64,000 nt of DNA from Psychrobacillus glaciei (lineage in GTDB: Bacteria > Bacillota > Bacilli > Bacillales_A > Planococcaceae): the NCBI RefSeq assembly GCF_008973485.1, contig NZ_CP031223.1, positions 2,790,001 through 2,854,000 on the forward strand. The letters are read 5' to 3'. A model generated the notes under the pieces. The model did no database searches and had not been told where the DNA came from. It saw nothing but the letters and a program-made list of their open reading frames with translations. The translations under genes were made by a program, and so were the position numbers. This document shows, one piece after another, positions 54,919-64,000 of the stretch; position 1 is the first letter of the stretch; each line of letters starts with the position of its first letter.

Positions 54919-56184
54919 ATGTATGACGTAATTATAGTAGGCGGGGGTCCTTCAGGATTAATGGCCGCTGCAGCTGCAGGAGCAGAAAACAAGAAAGTAT
55001 TGTTAATTGAAAAAGGTGCTAAGCTCGGGAAGAAGCTTGCAATCTCTGGCGGAGGTCGTTGCAACGTAACTAACAGACTCCCTCAAGAAGAAATCGTAAA
55101 AAACATTCCTGGTAACGGACGATTTCTTTTCAGTCCGTTTTCCGTTTTTAATAATGAAGATATTATCGGGTTTTTCGAAAACCTTGGAGTAGCATTAAAA
55201 GAAGAAGATCATGGAAGAATGTTCCCTGTTTCCAATAAAGCAATGGATGTAGTAAATGCCTTACTGGATGAGTTAAAGAGACTCCACGTGGAAATAAAGT
55301 TGAATTCCCCAGTAGCTAAATTATTGATGAATGATGAAAAGATTATTGGAATCCGGCTTGCAACTGGTGAAGAAATTGTTGCTGGTGCAGTAGTCATTGC
55401 AGTTGGAGGGAAAGCAGTACCTCAAACCGGATCCACAGGAGACGGATATCCTTGGGCTGAAAAAGCCGGACATACCGTTACCGATCTTTATCCAACAGAG
55501 GTTCCTCTATTATCCAATGAGCCTTTTATTAAATCCAAAGAACTGCAAGGCCTTGCACTTAGAAATGTTGCCGTTTCTGTTTTAAATAAAAAAGGGAAAG
55601 CCATCATTACCCATCAAATGGACATGCTATTTACTCATTTTGGGCTAAGTGGTCCAGCAATTTTACGATGTAGCCAATTCGTAGTGAAAGAGCAAAAGAA
55701 AAATGGTGGCCAGCTTGTCCAAGTTCGTATAGATAGTTTACCAGAACTAAATCAAGAGGAAACTTTCCAGGCCCTTCTCTCTTCTATTAAGGAAGATCCG
55801 AAAAAAGCAGTGAAAAATGTGTGGAAAGGTATGGTACCGGAAAGATGGTTGTTGTTTTTACTTCAACATGCAGAAATCCAAGAAAGCGAAGATGGACAAA
55901 ATCTATCCCACGAAAAAATTAGAGCATTGGCACATTTATTCAAACAATTTAGCGTTAATGTTTATGGGACACAGCCACTAGACAAAGCTTTTGTAACAGG
56001 CGGAGGCGTGTCCATAAAAGAAATAGAACCAAAAACAATGGCATCCAAGAAAAAAGCAGGACTATATTTTTGTGGAGAAGTATTAGATATTCACGGCTAT
56101 ACAGGCGGCTATAATATAACTTCGGCACTTGTAACCGGTAAAATTGCTGGGATGAGTGCTGCATTGTCAACCGGTTTAAAGTAA
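54919..56184 (+). CDS. ytfP: BaiN/HI0933-type NAD(P)/FAD-dependent oxidoreductase
   Basis: A 421-aa flavoprotein with the FAD-binding [17 protein letters not shown] at the N terminus, the family signature [14 protein letters not shown] near residue 42, [19 protein letters not shown] near 155 and the C-terminal [18 protein letters not shown]. Members reduce alkene bonds in bile acid (BaiN) metabolism or have unknown substrates; B. subtilis YtfP is of unknown reaction. A TG-TATAAT box lies at 54882-54889. Divergent from the flippase gene. The next downstream feature is a large repeat, not a terminator. Confidence 0.88.
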   Translation: MYDVIIVGGGPSGLMAAAAAGAENKKVLLIEKGAKLGKKLAISGGGRCNVTNRLPQEEIVKNIPGNGRFLFSPFSVFNNEDIIGFFENLGVALKEEDHGRMFPVSNKAMDVVNALLDELKRLHVEIKLNSPVAKLLMNDEKIIGIRLATGEEIVAGAVVIAVGGKAVPQTGSTGDGYPWAEKAGHTVTDLYPTEVPLLSNEPFIKSKELQGLALRNVAVSVLNKKGKAIITHQMDMLFTHFGLSGPAILRCSQFVVKEQKKNGGQLVQVRIDSLPELNQEETFQALLSSIKEDPKKAVKNVWKGMVPERWLLFLLQHAEIQESEDGQNLSHEKIRALAHLFKQFSVNVYGTQPLDKAFVTGGGVSIKEIEPKTMASKKKAGLYFCGEVLDIHGYTGGYNITSALVTGKIAGMSAALSTGLK

Positions 56185-56324
56185 CTTATGTTTTTAAGAT
56201 AGTTTTGAATAAAGTATTGAACCAAGTCTGTCTTTTATCCAAACTTTTCCACTAAACAAAACAAGAAGATGGCTTACAGTTTTATAATTCAGTTCGCTTT
56301 TTAGAAATAGTGCGTCTTAGTAAC

Positions 56325-56462
56325 CGCCGGGATTTCCGCTCTAGGCGGACGCTTTCCGAGGGGGGAGCGATGAGCCAGCACCGTCGCATGTGCGCCGCTT
56401 GTGCGTTCTCATCTGTCTCCCTGATCCCTTCGGAGTCGCCGCCTGCCGCTGCAATCCAGCAT
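56325..56462 (-). repeat. Family A repeat (unit A8)
   Basis: CTAGGCGGACGCTTTCC, then GGGAGCGATGAGCC, an irregular centre, TTCTCATCTGTCTCCC and GGAGTCGCCGCCTG.CGCTGCAATCC; the same design as A1 with a changed centre. Confidence 0.75.
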
Positions 56463-56779
56463 ATTTGCTAACTATTCAGTTTCACTATACACTTTTCAAT
56501 CTTAACTGTATTATCTGAATAAAAATCCAAATAATGGGTGATCGACAAGAATCACATGATGAACACGACAAATTTCTCATAATAAAGTTTTAACTTGGCG
56601 TGAGATGGCATTGATTAATTGCACGCACTCTTAATAACGCGTACTAACAAAAAACCTCTATTCTTGTGGCACTCTTTAATATTTAGTTGGAAAAAAGGGA
56701 AGTTTAGTTAAAAAAGAAATTATTCTTCTCTTTTTTATACACAATTCCCCAACTCAGAATAACTAGCAAGCTCTAGTCG

Positions 56780-56928
56780 ATTGTAGCAAAAGGTCGGCAA
56801 CTCCTGCGGGATGAGTGAGACAGATGCCCCATCACATCGTACGCGTAGCGTCGGTGATGGGGCACCGCTCACCCCGCGGAAAGCGTCCGCCCTGCAGCGG
56901 AAATCCCAGCGGCAACTTTCTTACGACG
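56780..56928 (+). repeat. Family A repeat (unit A9)
   Basis: GTCGATTGTAGCAAAAGGTCGG, GATGCCCCATCACATCG with the complementary CGGTGATGGGGCACCG, and CCGCGGAAAGCGTCCGCC to the end. GATGCCCC/GGGGCA has changed in both arms compared with GATGAGCC/GGCTCATC of A7. Confidence 0.78.
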
Positions 56929-57039
56929 TACTATTTCTACAGTAAGACGGAAAAATAATCGTACATAAACCTAAATGTATTAGTTGGAAAAAATATGATA
57001 ATTAACAGTCATGGTATTGAACAAATCTTTCAGCAATCG

Positions 57040-57075
57040 AAAAGAAACCATTTTGAAAATAAAATGGTTTCTTTT
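57040..57075. terminator. Terminator-like hairpin with no gene next to it
   Basis: Perfect 15-bp stem AAAAGAAACCATTTT / AAAATGGTTTCTTTT with a 6-base loop. The nearest gene reading toward it from the left is ytfP, more than 850 bases away across composite copy 3. Confidence 0.8.
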
Positions 57076-57284
57076 CTTATCACTGAATTTACTATTTTTG
57101 TAGTTCTACTTCTAGTAAAGCGCTCATTATTTGAACAAGATATTTTTACTTTTTAACCCCATAATGTAGTTCTACAAATTGATTGAAGGTCCTGGTTCCT
57201 TTCAAATTAAGGTCTAATCAATAATCTCCTTCTTTAAATAACGGAATTCTTTTTCCAATTATAGTAGGGCATTTTGCCTTCCTA

Positions 57285-57770
57285 CTAATACTCCATGGCT
57301 AGACGTTCATCAATTCGCTCCAGCACACTTTTAGATGGCCTTTTAGAAAATTGGTACCAATCCATTCTTTTATCTCCGACTTCATCGATTAAGTCAGTCA
57401 CTGTAAAGGCTAGCTTTCGTAAATCTGTATGTAATGTAGTTAACTCCTCCTCATTAAGAGAATTTACCGCAAACAATTGATGGTCGGTATCCCTTAGTAG
57501 ATTAGCTAATTCTTGATGCTGAAGGGTAAAGGAAATATCCGATAAATAGAATGGCTGATATCGAAATAGAATCGATTCCCCAAATGCCTGTAGCTCTGTA
57601 GATGACATCCTTGATAAGGCCTCTAAATAGCCACTTCCCTGAAGCATTTCCCTTTGATATTGCTCACCTAGCTCCCTTTTCAATTCAATATTCTTCGTCA
57701 AAAAAGCACTGCTTATTATAATTATTGGTACAACTAAAATCAAAAGCTGTTTTAACCTAGATTTCATCAT
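57285..57770 (-). CDS. Small membrane-anchored protein of unknown function
   Basis: A 161-aa protein with one N-terminal membrane segment (LKQLLILVVPIIIISSAFL, about 6-24) followed by a soluble helical region with Leu-rich repeats (STELQAFGESILFRYQ, LLRDTDHQLFAVNSLNEEELTTLHTDL). I recognise no family. ATG 57770 has GGGAGGG four to five bases upstream. A separate gene of similar design lies 147 bases upstream (57941-58393), so the two may form a small operon. Confidence 0.7.
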   Translation of the reverse strand: MMKSRLKQLLILVVPIIIISSAFLTKNIELKRELGEQYQREMLQGSGYLEALSRMSSTELQAFGESILFRYQPFYLSDISFTLQHQELANLLRDTDHQLFAVNSLNEEELTTLHTDLRKLAFTVTDLIDEVGDKRMDWYQFSKRPSKSVLERIDERLAMEY

Positions 57771-57940
57771 AAAAACCCTCCCTATTATTTTCATGGTAGT
57801 TTTACAAGTTCAACAAAATTCACGATTAGCTGTTACAAGAAATAAAATAAATCCCCTAAGTTATCAGGTTCCGTTTCCGTAATTTTTGCCGTTATTGTAG
57901 TACTTATTAACACCCTTCCACTTGCCTGAAAATAATGAAA

Positions 57941-58393
57941 TTAGTTTACTTTTAATAACAACGGATTAAAATGCTCCAAAAATTCTTCATCAACCGTTTC
58001 AATAAACACCGTCGTACCAATCACACTGAACTTACTTGATATTTGCCCTGTGCCATTTTCATAAAGCGTTAATTGCATTCGATAGCCCTTGCTATCTTCA
58101 AACGTCAGCTTGTAATGATTTTCTGTCTCTTTCGCCTTTCTCACTGTTCGAATATTCATGCCTAAAAAGTTTTCTAAGTATTGCTGCACTTCCTCTTTAT
58201 CCCTCGTGTCATAAATATCTGTTGCTGGATACGCCACTATAAACATATGATTTAATGAATGTAAATCTATAATACCGGCTTCATCCGCAACTTCTCCTAA
58301 ATGCTGAATTTTTAGCTTTGCATATACTTCATGCCCCACATAAACTAAAATGAGGGTGAACAAAATACCCATTCCCCATAATTTCCATTTCAT
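57941..58393 (-). CDS. Small exported or anchored protein of unknown function
   Basis: A 150-aa protein with an N-terminal hydrophobic segment (about 4-22, LWGMGILFTLILVYVGHEVY) and a soluble domain of beta-strand character (YKLTFEDSKGYRMQLTLYENG, FSVIGTTVFIETVDEEFL). No cysteine lipobox is present. Function not recognised. It lies upstream of the other small membrane protein on the same strand. No strong terminator is seen between the two. Confidence 0.68.
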   Translation of the reverse strand: MKWKLWGMGILFTLILVYVGHEVYAKLKIQHLGEVADEAGIIDLHSLNHMFIVAYPATDIYDTRDKEEVQQYLENFLGMNIRTVRKAKETENHYKLTFEDSKGYRMQLTLYENGTGQISSKFSVIGTTVFIETVDEEFLEHFNPLLLKVN

Positions 58394-58803
58394 TACTTCC
58401 CTCTTCTCACTATCTTATTTCTTGCTGCACTTTAGTTGAATAAAAACATTCCATTTAGGTTTCTCATATAATCATTCAACATATATTAAAGAAATCCCTT
58501 CTACCTAAAAAAAGTATATGAAACCAATACATTCACATTCCTTATTCAACTAACCTTTAGTTCAATAAGGAAATTGAGCACCTAAGCAGCTCAATGCTCT
58601 TCCAGTAAATCCCCCGTTAGCCATCCATGCAGCACAAAATCAGTGCTGCAACACAGAAATTGAAAATGGTCAGGAAGTGTCAATACTGATACTGACCGTA
58701 ATCCATAGACTTATTTACGCTCGCCTCTTTTTTTAAACGATTAAGATGGGGTCTTCTTAAGTATTGTCATTTTTCTTTTCTTGAGAAAGTAGTTCAAAAA
58801 AAC
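58394..58803. other. Gap with small hairpins and no credible gene
   Basis: ATTGAGC/GCTCAAT near 58575-58597 and GCAGCAC/GTGCTGC near 58629-58649 can form short hairpins. On the minus strand a short open stretch (PDHFQFLCCSTDFVLHG) is interrupted by stops, perhaps a gene remnant, but I cannot support a family. No T runs follow these hairpins. Confidence 0.4.
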
Positions 58804-58832
58804 GTACCCTTCAGCAAAAAGCCAAAGGGTAC
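58804..58832 (-). terminator. Terminator of the YdeI gene
   Basis: GTACCCTT / AAGGGTAC on the minus strand around a 13-base loop, followed by TTTTTTT, about 80 bases beyond the stop codon. Confidence 0.7.
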
Positions 58833-58912
58833 ACTTTTGTATGCAGTATTTTTTTTTAGCTAGTTTGCGTAATACCTTCAAGTTCGATTAATTTATTTAC
58901 TCATCGAATATA

Positions 58913-59506
58913 CTAATCATTTAATCCCTTACCATCAAGAATTTGCTGCCTATATTTTTCAACTCTTGACTCCCGTGTTTTGGATTGTTTGGGTTGAGAG
59001 AAATGAAGAATGTATGCTCTTTGTCGCCCCGGTGTCAATGCTTCAAAAGCAGTTTTTAATTCCCGAATATCATCGAATTTATTTTGAAGTTCTACAGGAA
59101 TTATGTATTCTGTATTCTTTTTAAAATTCACTTCCAAACCGGCTTTTTCAACTTCAACGGCTTCATATATATAGGATTTCAAGATGTCTTCCATTTCAAC
59201 TATTTCTTGAACATTGGTGAACCGAATCTGGCGCGCTGCCTGTACATTCTCCGTTTGTTGAATTAGAATTCCATGTGCATCCTTTAACAAGACTCCCTTG
59301 TTAAACAAAATTGCACAATATTCTTTAAATCCGTGTATTAGAACGATGTTTTTTTTCTCAAACATGTAACAAGGATGCATCCACTTAAATTCTTCGGTCA
59401 ACTCACAGTCAAGAACGATATTTCGCAACTGCCCATATTCTTCCTTCCACTTTTTAGCTTTACTTAAAAATTCATCAACTTTAGGATTCGTTTTACTATT
59501 TGTCAT
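58913..59506 (-). CDS. ydeI: YdeI family protein (DUF1801 plus OmdA-like)
   Basis: A 197-aa protein: a DUF1801 domain (about 20-115, LRNIVLDCELTEEFKWMHPC, YCAILFNKGVLLKD) followed by a C-terminal helical segment (LKTAFEALTPGRQRAYILHF, ESRVEKYRQQILDGKG) typical of the YdeI/OmdA group. The length equals B. subtilis YdeI. No enzymatic role is established. ATG 59506 has AGGAG nine bases upstream; TTG 59509 immediately before it is an alternative. 59507-59848 holds no gene that I can support. Confidence 0.82.
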   Translation of the reverse strand: MTNSKTNPKVDEFLSKAKKWKEEYGQLRNIVLDCELTEEFKWMHPCYMFEKKNIVLIHGFKEYCAILFNKGVLLKDAHGILIQQTENVQAARQIRFTNVQEIVEMEDILKSYIYEAVEVEKAGLEVNFKKNTEYIIPVELQNKFDDIRELKTAFEALTPGRQRAYILHFSQPKQSKTRESRVEKYRQQILDGKGLND

Positions 59507-59848
59507 CAAGGAACACTCCTCTTCAATTTTTCGATCGGCTTACAGTCAAAATGATCATACTGTCACTATCGACTTTATTTTAATATTCATTAACCTTGAA
59601 TCAAGGTTCCCGATTTATAATAGGACTTTAATTGGCGTCGTGTCAAGCGGACCCGGCTTTGATACACAATCACAAGCCCAATCTAAAACATTAAATGCTT
59701 TTCAAAAGTTATTGTAATGCATTACCCAGAATTCCTTCAACAAGTTTTGAAGACTTTATTTTATCCATGCAATTTTTTCTTTCCTCTTGATAATACAAAT
59801 TCCATCTCCTCCTTTACTCTCCTAATTCCCTTTAGAAAGCAGCACTTA

Positions 59849-60393
59849 TTAACTTTGAGCTATCGTAACAATATCCCGAATAACAGACTGAACTTCATCC
59901 ACATTTTCGATTACAAATAAATGGTCCGATTCTCCCTCTGTTGGCGCCACCACATCCCCTTTATTTGTCTCACCCTCCTGCCTAGTAAGTACTTCGTCGA
60001 AAGATGAAACGGTCCTTAGTATCGTTGTACTACGCTGGCCTTTCAAAATCCGCTCTTTAAGAATATGTTCTGGAAGATCAAAATTCACAATAATGCTGGT
60101 AAATCCTTTGTTGTGATATTGTTCAAGCAGTTTCAAACGCCCTTTACGACTGCGATTTGAGTTGCAAAGAATGAGGTGGCAATTCGTCTCATTAATTGTA
60201 TAATTCACAATGGTTTGTGTGAGAGCGTACTTGATCGTATTATGTCCTAGTTTTGGTAATAAGTATGGAGGAATTCAGCATGGTTATCTTGATCAATCAC
60301 AATCGAATTAGAGATCTGTTCTTCTAAAGCTTTCGCAAAAGTAGTTTTACCGCTATGAGTTTTACCGACTGTCATAATAACTAATCTATTCAT
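59849..60393 (-). pseudogene. Frameshifted P-loop AAA/kinase-type protein
   Basis: From ATG 60393 the first frame gives 48 residues with a Walker A motif (VGKTHSGKTTFAKAL) and VIDQDNHAEFLHTYYQN, then stops at TAG 60249-60247. The continuation is in another frame (YLLPKLGHNTIKYALTQTIV, then NYTINETNCHLILCNSNRSR, GQRSTTILRTVSSFDEVL) to 59849. The two halves together make a normal predicted kinase of about 180 aa; a deletion of roughly ten bases near 60247-60268 would explain the break. The Asp-x-Asp and SNRSRKGR parts are conserved, so the damage is probably recent, or a sequencing error. Confidence 0.75.
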
Positions 60394-60564
60394 GAACGCA
60401 ACTCCATTCTTCAAAGTTTAGGTTTAATCTCTCATCTCACTTTTATTCTATCAGACTAATTATTTGTTAAAAATGAACATTCAAACTATTACTTATATAA
60501 TACTTGAAATGTAAAACTAAAACAGCTAGACATTTTGATAAAAGAACGAGAAGAAATGAAAAAA

Positions 60565-60606
60565 AAAGTTGCTTCATCTCTCATGTCGAGAGACGAAGCA
60601 ACTTTT
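60565..60606 (-). terminator. Terminator of leuS
   Basis: AAAAGTTGCTTCgTCTCTC / GAGAGAtGAAGCAACTTTT on the minus strand with a 5-base loop and a long T run, just after the leuS stop codon. Confidence 0.9.
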
Positions 60607-60614
60607 GTTTTTCA

Positions 60615-63026
60615 TCAAATAACGATATTCACCATTTTACCAGGAATCGCAATGATTTTCTTTACTTCTTGCCCTTCCAACCACTGTTGTACTTGTTCAG
60701 AATTTAACGCTAACGCTTCTAGCTCTTCTTTTGTTGCTTCTTTTGAAACAAGTAGTTTTGTTCGTACTTTCCCTTTAATTTGAACAGGGATTTCTACTTC
60801 ATTATCCACTAATTTAGCTTCATCAAATGTTGGCCAAGCTTCATACGTAATCGTATCCTCATGTCCTAGGATAGCCCAAAGCTCTTCTGAGATATGTGGA
60901 ACAATTGGAGAAATTAATTTAACAAATCCTTCTACATACTCTTTCGAAATACGCTCTGCTTTATATCCTTCATTAATGAATACCATCATTTGTGAAATAG
61001 CGGTATTATAATGCATGGATTCGTAATCTTCCGTAACCTTTTTAACCGTTTGATGGTACACTTTCTCCATATTTTCAGAAGATGTATCACTTACTTTATC
61101 GCTAAGTTTTCCATCTTCATTTACAAACAAACGCCAAATACGATCTAGGAACCTTCTTGAACCATCTAATCCGTTTATAGACCATGGCTTTGAAGAATCA
61201 AGTGGTCCCATAAACATTTCATATAAACGAAGAGAATCTGCACCATGACTTTGTACGATATCATCTGGATTTACTACGTTTCCTTTTGACTTAGACATTT
61301 TTTCATTATTTTCTCCAAGAATCATTCCTTGGTTAAATAGTTTTTGGAAAGGCTCTTTTGTTGTAACTACACCAATATCGTAAAGGAATTTATGCCAGAA
61401 ACGTGCGTACAATAAATGCAATACTGCATGCTCCGCTCCACCTACATAAATATCGACTGGCAACCAGCGTTTTACTAGTTCTGGATCCACAAGTGCTTCA
61501 TCATTGTTAGGATCTATATAACGTAGGTAATACCAGCAGCTACCTGCCCATTGTGGCATCGTGTTTGTCTCACGTCGTCCTTTTTTCCCCGTTACTTGAT
61601 CTACAACGTTTACCCATTCCGTAATATTTGCAAGTGGTGATTCACCTGTTCCACTCGGTTTAATATCTGTTGTTACTGGTAACATAAGTGGTAATTCAGA
61701 CTCATCTACGGCTGTTGAAGTACCATCTTCCCAATGAATAATTGGAATTGGCTCACCCCAATAACGCTGACGACTAAATAACCAATCACGCAAACGATAC
61801 GTAATTTTCTTCTCGCCTTTACCGTTCGTTTCAAACCATTCAATTGCTTTAGCAATCGCTTCTTGTTTGTTTAAGCCATTTAAGAAGCCCGAGTTAATCA
61901 GTTTACCATCTTCTGTATATGCTGCTTCCTCGATATTTCCACCTGAAACAACTTCTACAATTGGTAAGTCAAATTGTTTTGCAAATTCATAGTCACGTTC
62001 GTCATGTGCAGGAACTGCCATAATTGCACCTGTACCGTAAGTTGATAATACATAATCTGCAGTCCAGATAGGCATTTTTTCGCCACTTACAGGATTGATA
62101 GCATATGCTCCTGTAAAAACACCTGTTTTATGTTTCGCAAGGTCCGTACGCTCTAGATCACTTTTTAATTTTACTTGATCTTTATATGCTTGCACTGCTT
62201 CCATCTGTTCAGTAGTGGTAATTACATCCACTAACTTATGTTCCGGTGCTAGAACTGCATAGGTTGCACCAAAAATTGTATCGGGGCGAGTTGTAAATGC
62301 TCGGAATGATTCTTTCGTGCCATCAACTTCAAAAGTAAGTTCAGCACCTTCCGAACGACCAATCCAGTTACGTTGCATTTCTTTTAAACTTTCCGGCCAA
62401 TCCAGTTCATCCAAATCTTCCAAAAGTCGATCTGCATAAGCAGTAATACGAAGAACCCATTGGCGCATTGGGCGACGTTCTACGGGATGCCCTCCACGTT
62501 CTGACAATCCATCGATTACCTCTTCATTCGCAAGAACAGTTCCGAGTGCTGGACACCAGTTTACAGGTACTTCGTCTACGTAAGCCAACCCTTTTTTGTA
62601 AAGTTGAATGAAAATCCATTGTGTCCATTTATAATAAGAAGGATCAGTTGTGTTAACTTCTCTATCCCAATCATATGAAAAACCAAGATCATTCATTTGG
62701 CGTTTAAAAGTAGCAATATTTTTTGCCGTAAATTCAACTGGATCATTTCCCGTATCGATTGCATATTGTTCTGCAGGAAGACCAAAAGCATCCCATCCCA
62801 TTGGATGAAGCACGTTATACCCTTGTTTACGTTTAAATGCGCTTAAAATGTCTGTAGCAATATATCCAAGTGGATGACCTACATGAAGTCCAACTCCTGA
62901 AGGATACGGGAACATATCTAATGCATAAAACTTTGGTTTGGAAGGATCATCGACCATTTTATACGTTTTATTTTCTTTCCAATAATTTTGCCATTTTTTT
63001 TCGATTGCTTCATGATTAAAGCTCAT
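60615..63026 (-). CDS. leuS: Leucyl-tRNA synthetase
   Basis: Charges tRNA-Leu. The 803-aa class I synthetase has the HIGH equivalent HVGH at 48-51 ([16 protein letters not shown]), an editing (CP1) domain about 220-420 ([12 protein letters not shown] for post-transfer editing), KMSKS as [11 protein letters not shown] near 578, and the C-terminal tRNA-binding region ending in [17 protein letters not shown] 63026 follows AAGGAGG. The upstream T-box and a GC-rich insertion are described separately; no other gene is in the same operon. Confidence 0.97.
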   Translation of the reverse strand: MSFNHEAIEKKWQNYWKENKTYKMVDDPSKPKFYALDMFPYPSGVGLHVGHPLGYIATDILSAFKRKQGYNVLHPMGWDAFGLPAEQYAIDTGNDPVEFTAKNIATFKRQMNDLGFSYDWDREVNTTDPSYYKWTQWIFIQLYKKGLAYVDEVPVNWCPALGTVLANEEVIDGLSERGGHPVERRPMRQWVLRITAYADRLLEDLDELDWPESLKEMQRNWIGRSEGAELTFEVDGTKESFRAFTTRPDTIFGATYAVLAPEHKLVDVITTTEQMEAVQAYKDQVKLKSDLERTDLAKHKTGVFTGAYAINPVSGEKMPIWTADYVLSTYGTGAIMAVPAHDERDYEFAKQFDLPIVEVVSGGNIEEAAYTEDGKLINSGFLNGLNKQEAIAKAIEWFETNGKGEKKITYRLRDWLFSRQRYWGEPIPIIHWEDGTSTAVDESELPLMLPVTTDIKPSGTGESPLANITEWVNVVDQVTGKKGRRETNTMPQWAGSCWYYLRYIDPNNDEALVDPELVKRWLPVDIYVGGAEHAVLHLLYARFWHKFLYDIGVVTTKEPFQKLFNQGMILGENNEKMSKSKGNVVNPDDIVQSHGADSLRLYEMFMGPLDSSKPWSINGLDGSRRFLDRIWRLFVNEDGKLSDKVSDTSSENMEKVYHQTVKKVTEDYESMHYNTAISQMMVFINEGYKAERISKEYVEGFVKLISPIVPHISEELWAILGHEDTITYEAWPTFDEAKLVDNEVEIPVQIKGKVRTKLLVSKEATKEELEALALNSEQVQQWLEGQEVKKIIAIPGKMVNIVI

Positions 63027-63045
63027 TAAAATTCCTCCTTAAATT

Positions 63046-63265
63046 AAGAAAAGTGTAAGCGCCTATGTCTGCCCCGACAGGCAAATGGAGAAAGTGTAGG
63101 TCTGCAAAGTACGCCACATCCTGTGGCAAAGCAGACATGACCCGCATCGTGCTGGCCCAGGAGGCAGCTCCACAGCCACCACATACGCTCTTGTTTGCGA
63201 CGAGCTTGCTCAGGAGCAGCTTTTTCACATTTGACCCCGAGGGGCAAGGCGCTGAAACTAGACAA
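63046..63265. repeat. GC-rich inserted repeat between the leuS T-box and leuS
   Basis: About 220 bp, much richer in GC than its flanks. The ends are complementary in blocks (GCGCCT..GCCCC against GGGGC..GGCGC), so it can form a cruciform. It begins TTAAGAAAAGTGTAAGCGCC, closely similar to the head of family B (TTAAGAAAAGCGCAAGYG). Open frames run through both strands because of the base composition; none has a ribosome site. It lies between the T-box terminator and the leuS ribosome site, so it is transcribed as leader RNA. Confidence 0.75.
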
Positions 63266-63267
63266 AT

Positions 63268-63520
63268 AAAAAAAATCTCGTCCCTTAAAAAACTAAGGGA
63301 CGAGAGTATATACTCACGCGGTACCACCCAAATTAGTGAAAAATTCACTCAACTTGACTCCTTAACGCGGAAAACGGTATAAGCTACTATCAGTTCACTC
63401 ATACAGACTCAAAGGCGAGTTCAATAATTCGTCACGCTAACTTCCACCAACCGTTAGCTCTCTATATTAACGAGGGTTATTTACTAATCCTTTTCACAGT
63501 CAACTTCTATTAAAACTAAT
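63268..63520 (-). promoter_or_regulatory. T-box riboswitch of leuS
   Basis: Invariant GGTGGTACCGCG (complement at 63318-63329), stem I segment AGAGAGCTAACGGTTGGTGG, and terminator stem TCTCGTCCCTT / AAGGGACGAGA (63275-63305) with seven T. The triplet CTC followed by G, in TTGAACTCGCC, is the likely leucine specifier. Uncharged tRNA-Leu would favour readthrough into leuS. Confidence 0.92.
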
Positions 63521-63584
63521 AATAATGGATTTCGGAATAAATTACAAGCTGCTCTTATATCAAATAGGTCTCGACATATTTGAG

Positions 63585-63640
63585 CCTAGATTTTGCACTC
63601 GGCTCACCAGGTGGACTCCTTTACAAAATCTATGGCATCC
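63585..63640. other. Small hairpin in the leuS-scoB gap
   Basis: AGATTTTG and CAAAATCT flank CACTCGGCTCACCAGGTGG, forming an imperfect hairpin downstream of scoB on the minus strand. No T run. It may be a short repeat or a processing site; I see no gene in 63521-63695. Confidence 0.4.
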
Positions 63641-63695
63641 GCCGGAAGCTTGATATAATTGTATTCGGTAGGTTTTTATGTACTACTGAATATAA

Positions 63696-64000
63696 TTATA
63701 TTGAAACATTTTCTTTTACGTCTTTAATAATAAGCGTAGCTTCCGTTGCATCAATAATATCTTGTACAGTATAACCCTCAAATACTTCTTTTAATTCAAG
63801 GCCATTTTCCGTTACTTCTATCATTGCCCGTTCTGTAATTATTTTATTCACAACAGCTTTCCCTGTTAAAGGTAATTCGCATTCTTTTTTAATTTTGGCA
63901 GAGCCATCTTTTGCACAATGATCCATGATGACGATAATTTTTTTCGCGCCATGCACTAAGTCCATCGCACCACCCATTCCTTTTATCATTTTCCCTGGAA
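63696..64000 (-). CDS. scoB: 3-oxoacid CoA-transferase subunit B, C-terminal part (cut)
   Basis: The last 100 residues of a CoA-transferase beta subunit, open to the window edge (the visible part begins PGKMIKGMGGAMDLVHGAKK). The family segments GKMIKGMGGAMDLV, HCAKDGSAKI and CELPLTGKAVVNKIITERA are present. With its A subunit it would move CoA between succinyl-CoA and acetoacetate or similar acids. The N terminus with the catalytic glutamate lies outside, so substrate cannot be judged. Confidence 0.88.
   Translation of the reverse strand, partial: PGKMIKGMGGAMDLVHGAKKIIVIMDHCAKDGSAKIKKECELPLTGKAVVNKIITERAMIEVTENGLELKEVFEGYTVQDIIDATEATLIIKDVKENVSI

Larger units (their letters stand above)
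56290..56965. repeat. Composite non-coding repeat, copy 3 (shortened)
   Basis: Unit A8 in reverse (56325-56462) and A9 forward (56780-56928) face each other across about 320 bases. The spacer shares TCTCATAATAAAGTTTTAACTTGG and GAGATGG with copies 1 and 2, but the 21-nt periodic array is missing. The outer head is shortened. No credible gene. Confidence 0.75.

Noticed and set aside
59717-59920. Plus-strand frame in the YdeI-kinase gap
   Set aside because: No ribosome site, no recognisable domain, and it runs into the conserved part of the kinase pseudogene on the other strand.
63016-63382. Open frames on both strands of the leuS leader
   Set aside because: They overlap the T-box and the GC-rich insertion; no ribosome site, and high GC alone lengthens frames.

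Overview
The window is a chromosomal stretch of a low-GC, endospore-forming Bacillales bacterium. Evidence for this is a small acid-soluble spore protein gene with a sigma-G-like promoter, T-box leaders in front of tyrS and leuS, a Bacillus-type EzrA, CcpA and AcuABC set, and gene order close to the Bacillus subtilis ytdI/sppA - thiI - ezrA - rpsD - tyrS - acsA/acuABC - ccpA - aroA - murC - ytpPQR - ytoP - trmB - ytlPQR - ytgP - leuS region. Codon use and the extra genes suggest a Planococcaceae/Caryophanaceae relative (for example Psychrobacillus or Lysinibacillus type), but the genus is inference only. Both ends cut genes: sppA on the left and scoB on the right.

Layout. 0-10 kb: sppA (cut), NAD kinase, RarD-type transporter, branched-chain acyl-CoA ligase, a 1.5-kb repeat-filled gap, sspA, thiI-nifS and ezrA. 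10-18 kb: hisJ and free-Met sulfoxide reductase, FMN-dependent glutamate-synthase-like protein, methionine gamma-lyase with a perfect cre site, GAF-GGDEF protein, rpsD with its leader, two small proteins. 18-30.5 kb: tyrS with T-box, class A PBP, acsA divergent from acuABC, ccpA, and aroA fused to chorismate mutase. 30.5-41.7 kb: large FtsA-like ATPase, ytxH-ytxG behind a sigma-B-like promoter, murC, sftA, ytpR-ytpQ, ytpP. 41.7-50.8 kb: lipoprotein, DUF84 protein, M42 peptidase, ytzB, ytnP, trmB, lipid kinase, NERD-like protein, thpR, dat, pepV. 50.8-64 kb: ytzE, RsuA-type pseudouridine synthase, MurJ-type flippase, BaiN-type flavoprotein, small membrane proteins, YdeI protein, a frameshifted P-loop kinase, leuS with T-box, scoB (cut).

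Functional themes. The acetate module (acsA, acuA, acuB, acuC) lies beside ccpA, the carbon catabolite regulator; a perfect cre occurs in front of the methionine gamma-lyase gene and a weak one between acsA and acuA. ThiI and its cysteine desulfurase form a pair. Peptidoglycan and division are served by ezrA, PBP, murC, sftA, murJ-like and the FtsA-like protein.

The most unusual content is not coding. Nearly every large gap carries one of two or three repeat families. Family B (about 350 bp, at least four long and four shortened copies) is a long hairpin with an apical stem and a 3-prime terminator-like hairpin; paired changes in the arms between copies show that the fold is conserved. Family A is a GC-rich palindromic repeat of about 130-150 bp. 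Facing pairs of A units build three large composite repeats (4.2-5.3, 51-52 and 56.3-57 kb), two of which carry a five-unit 21-nt periodic TTGCG array. One A unit is interrupted by a 191-bp element with 17-bp terminal inverted repeats and a 9-bp target duplication. I found no transposase, CRISPR array, rRNA or tRNA gene.
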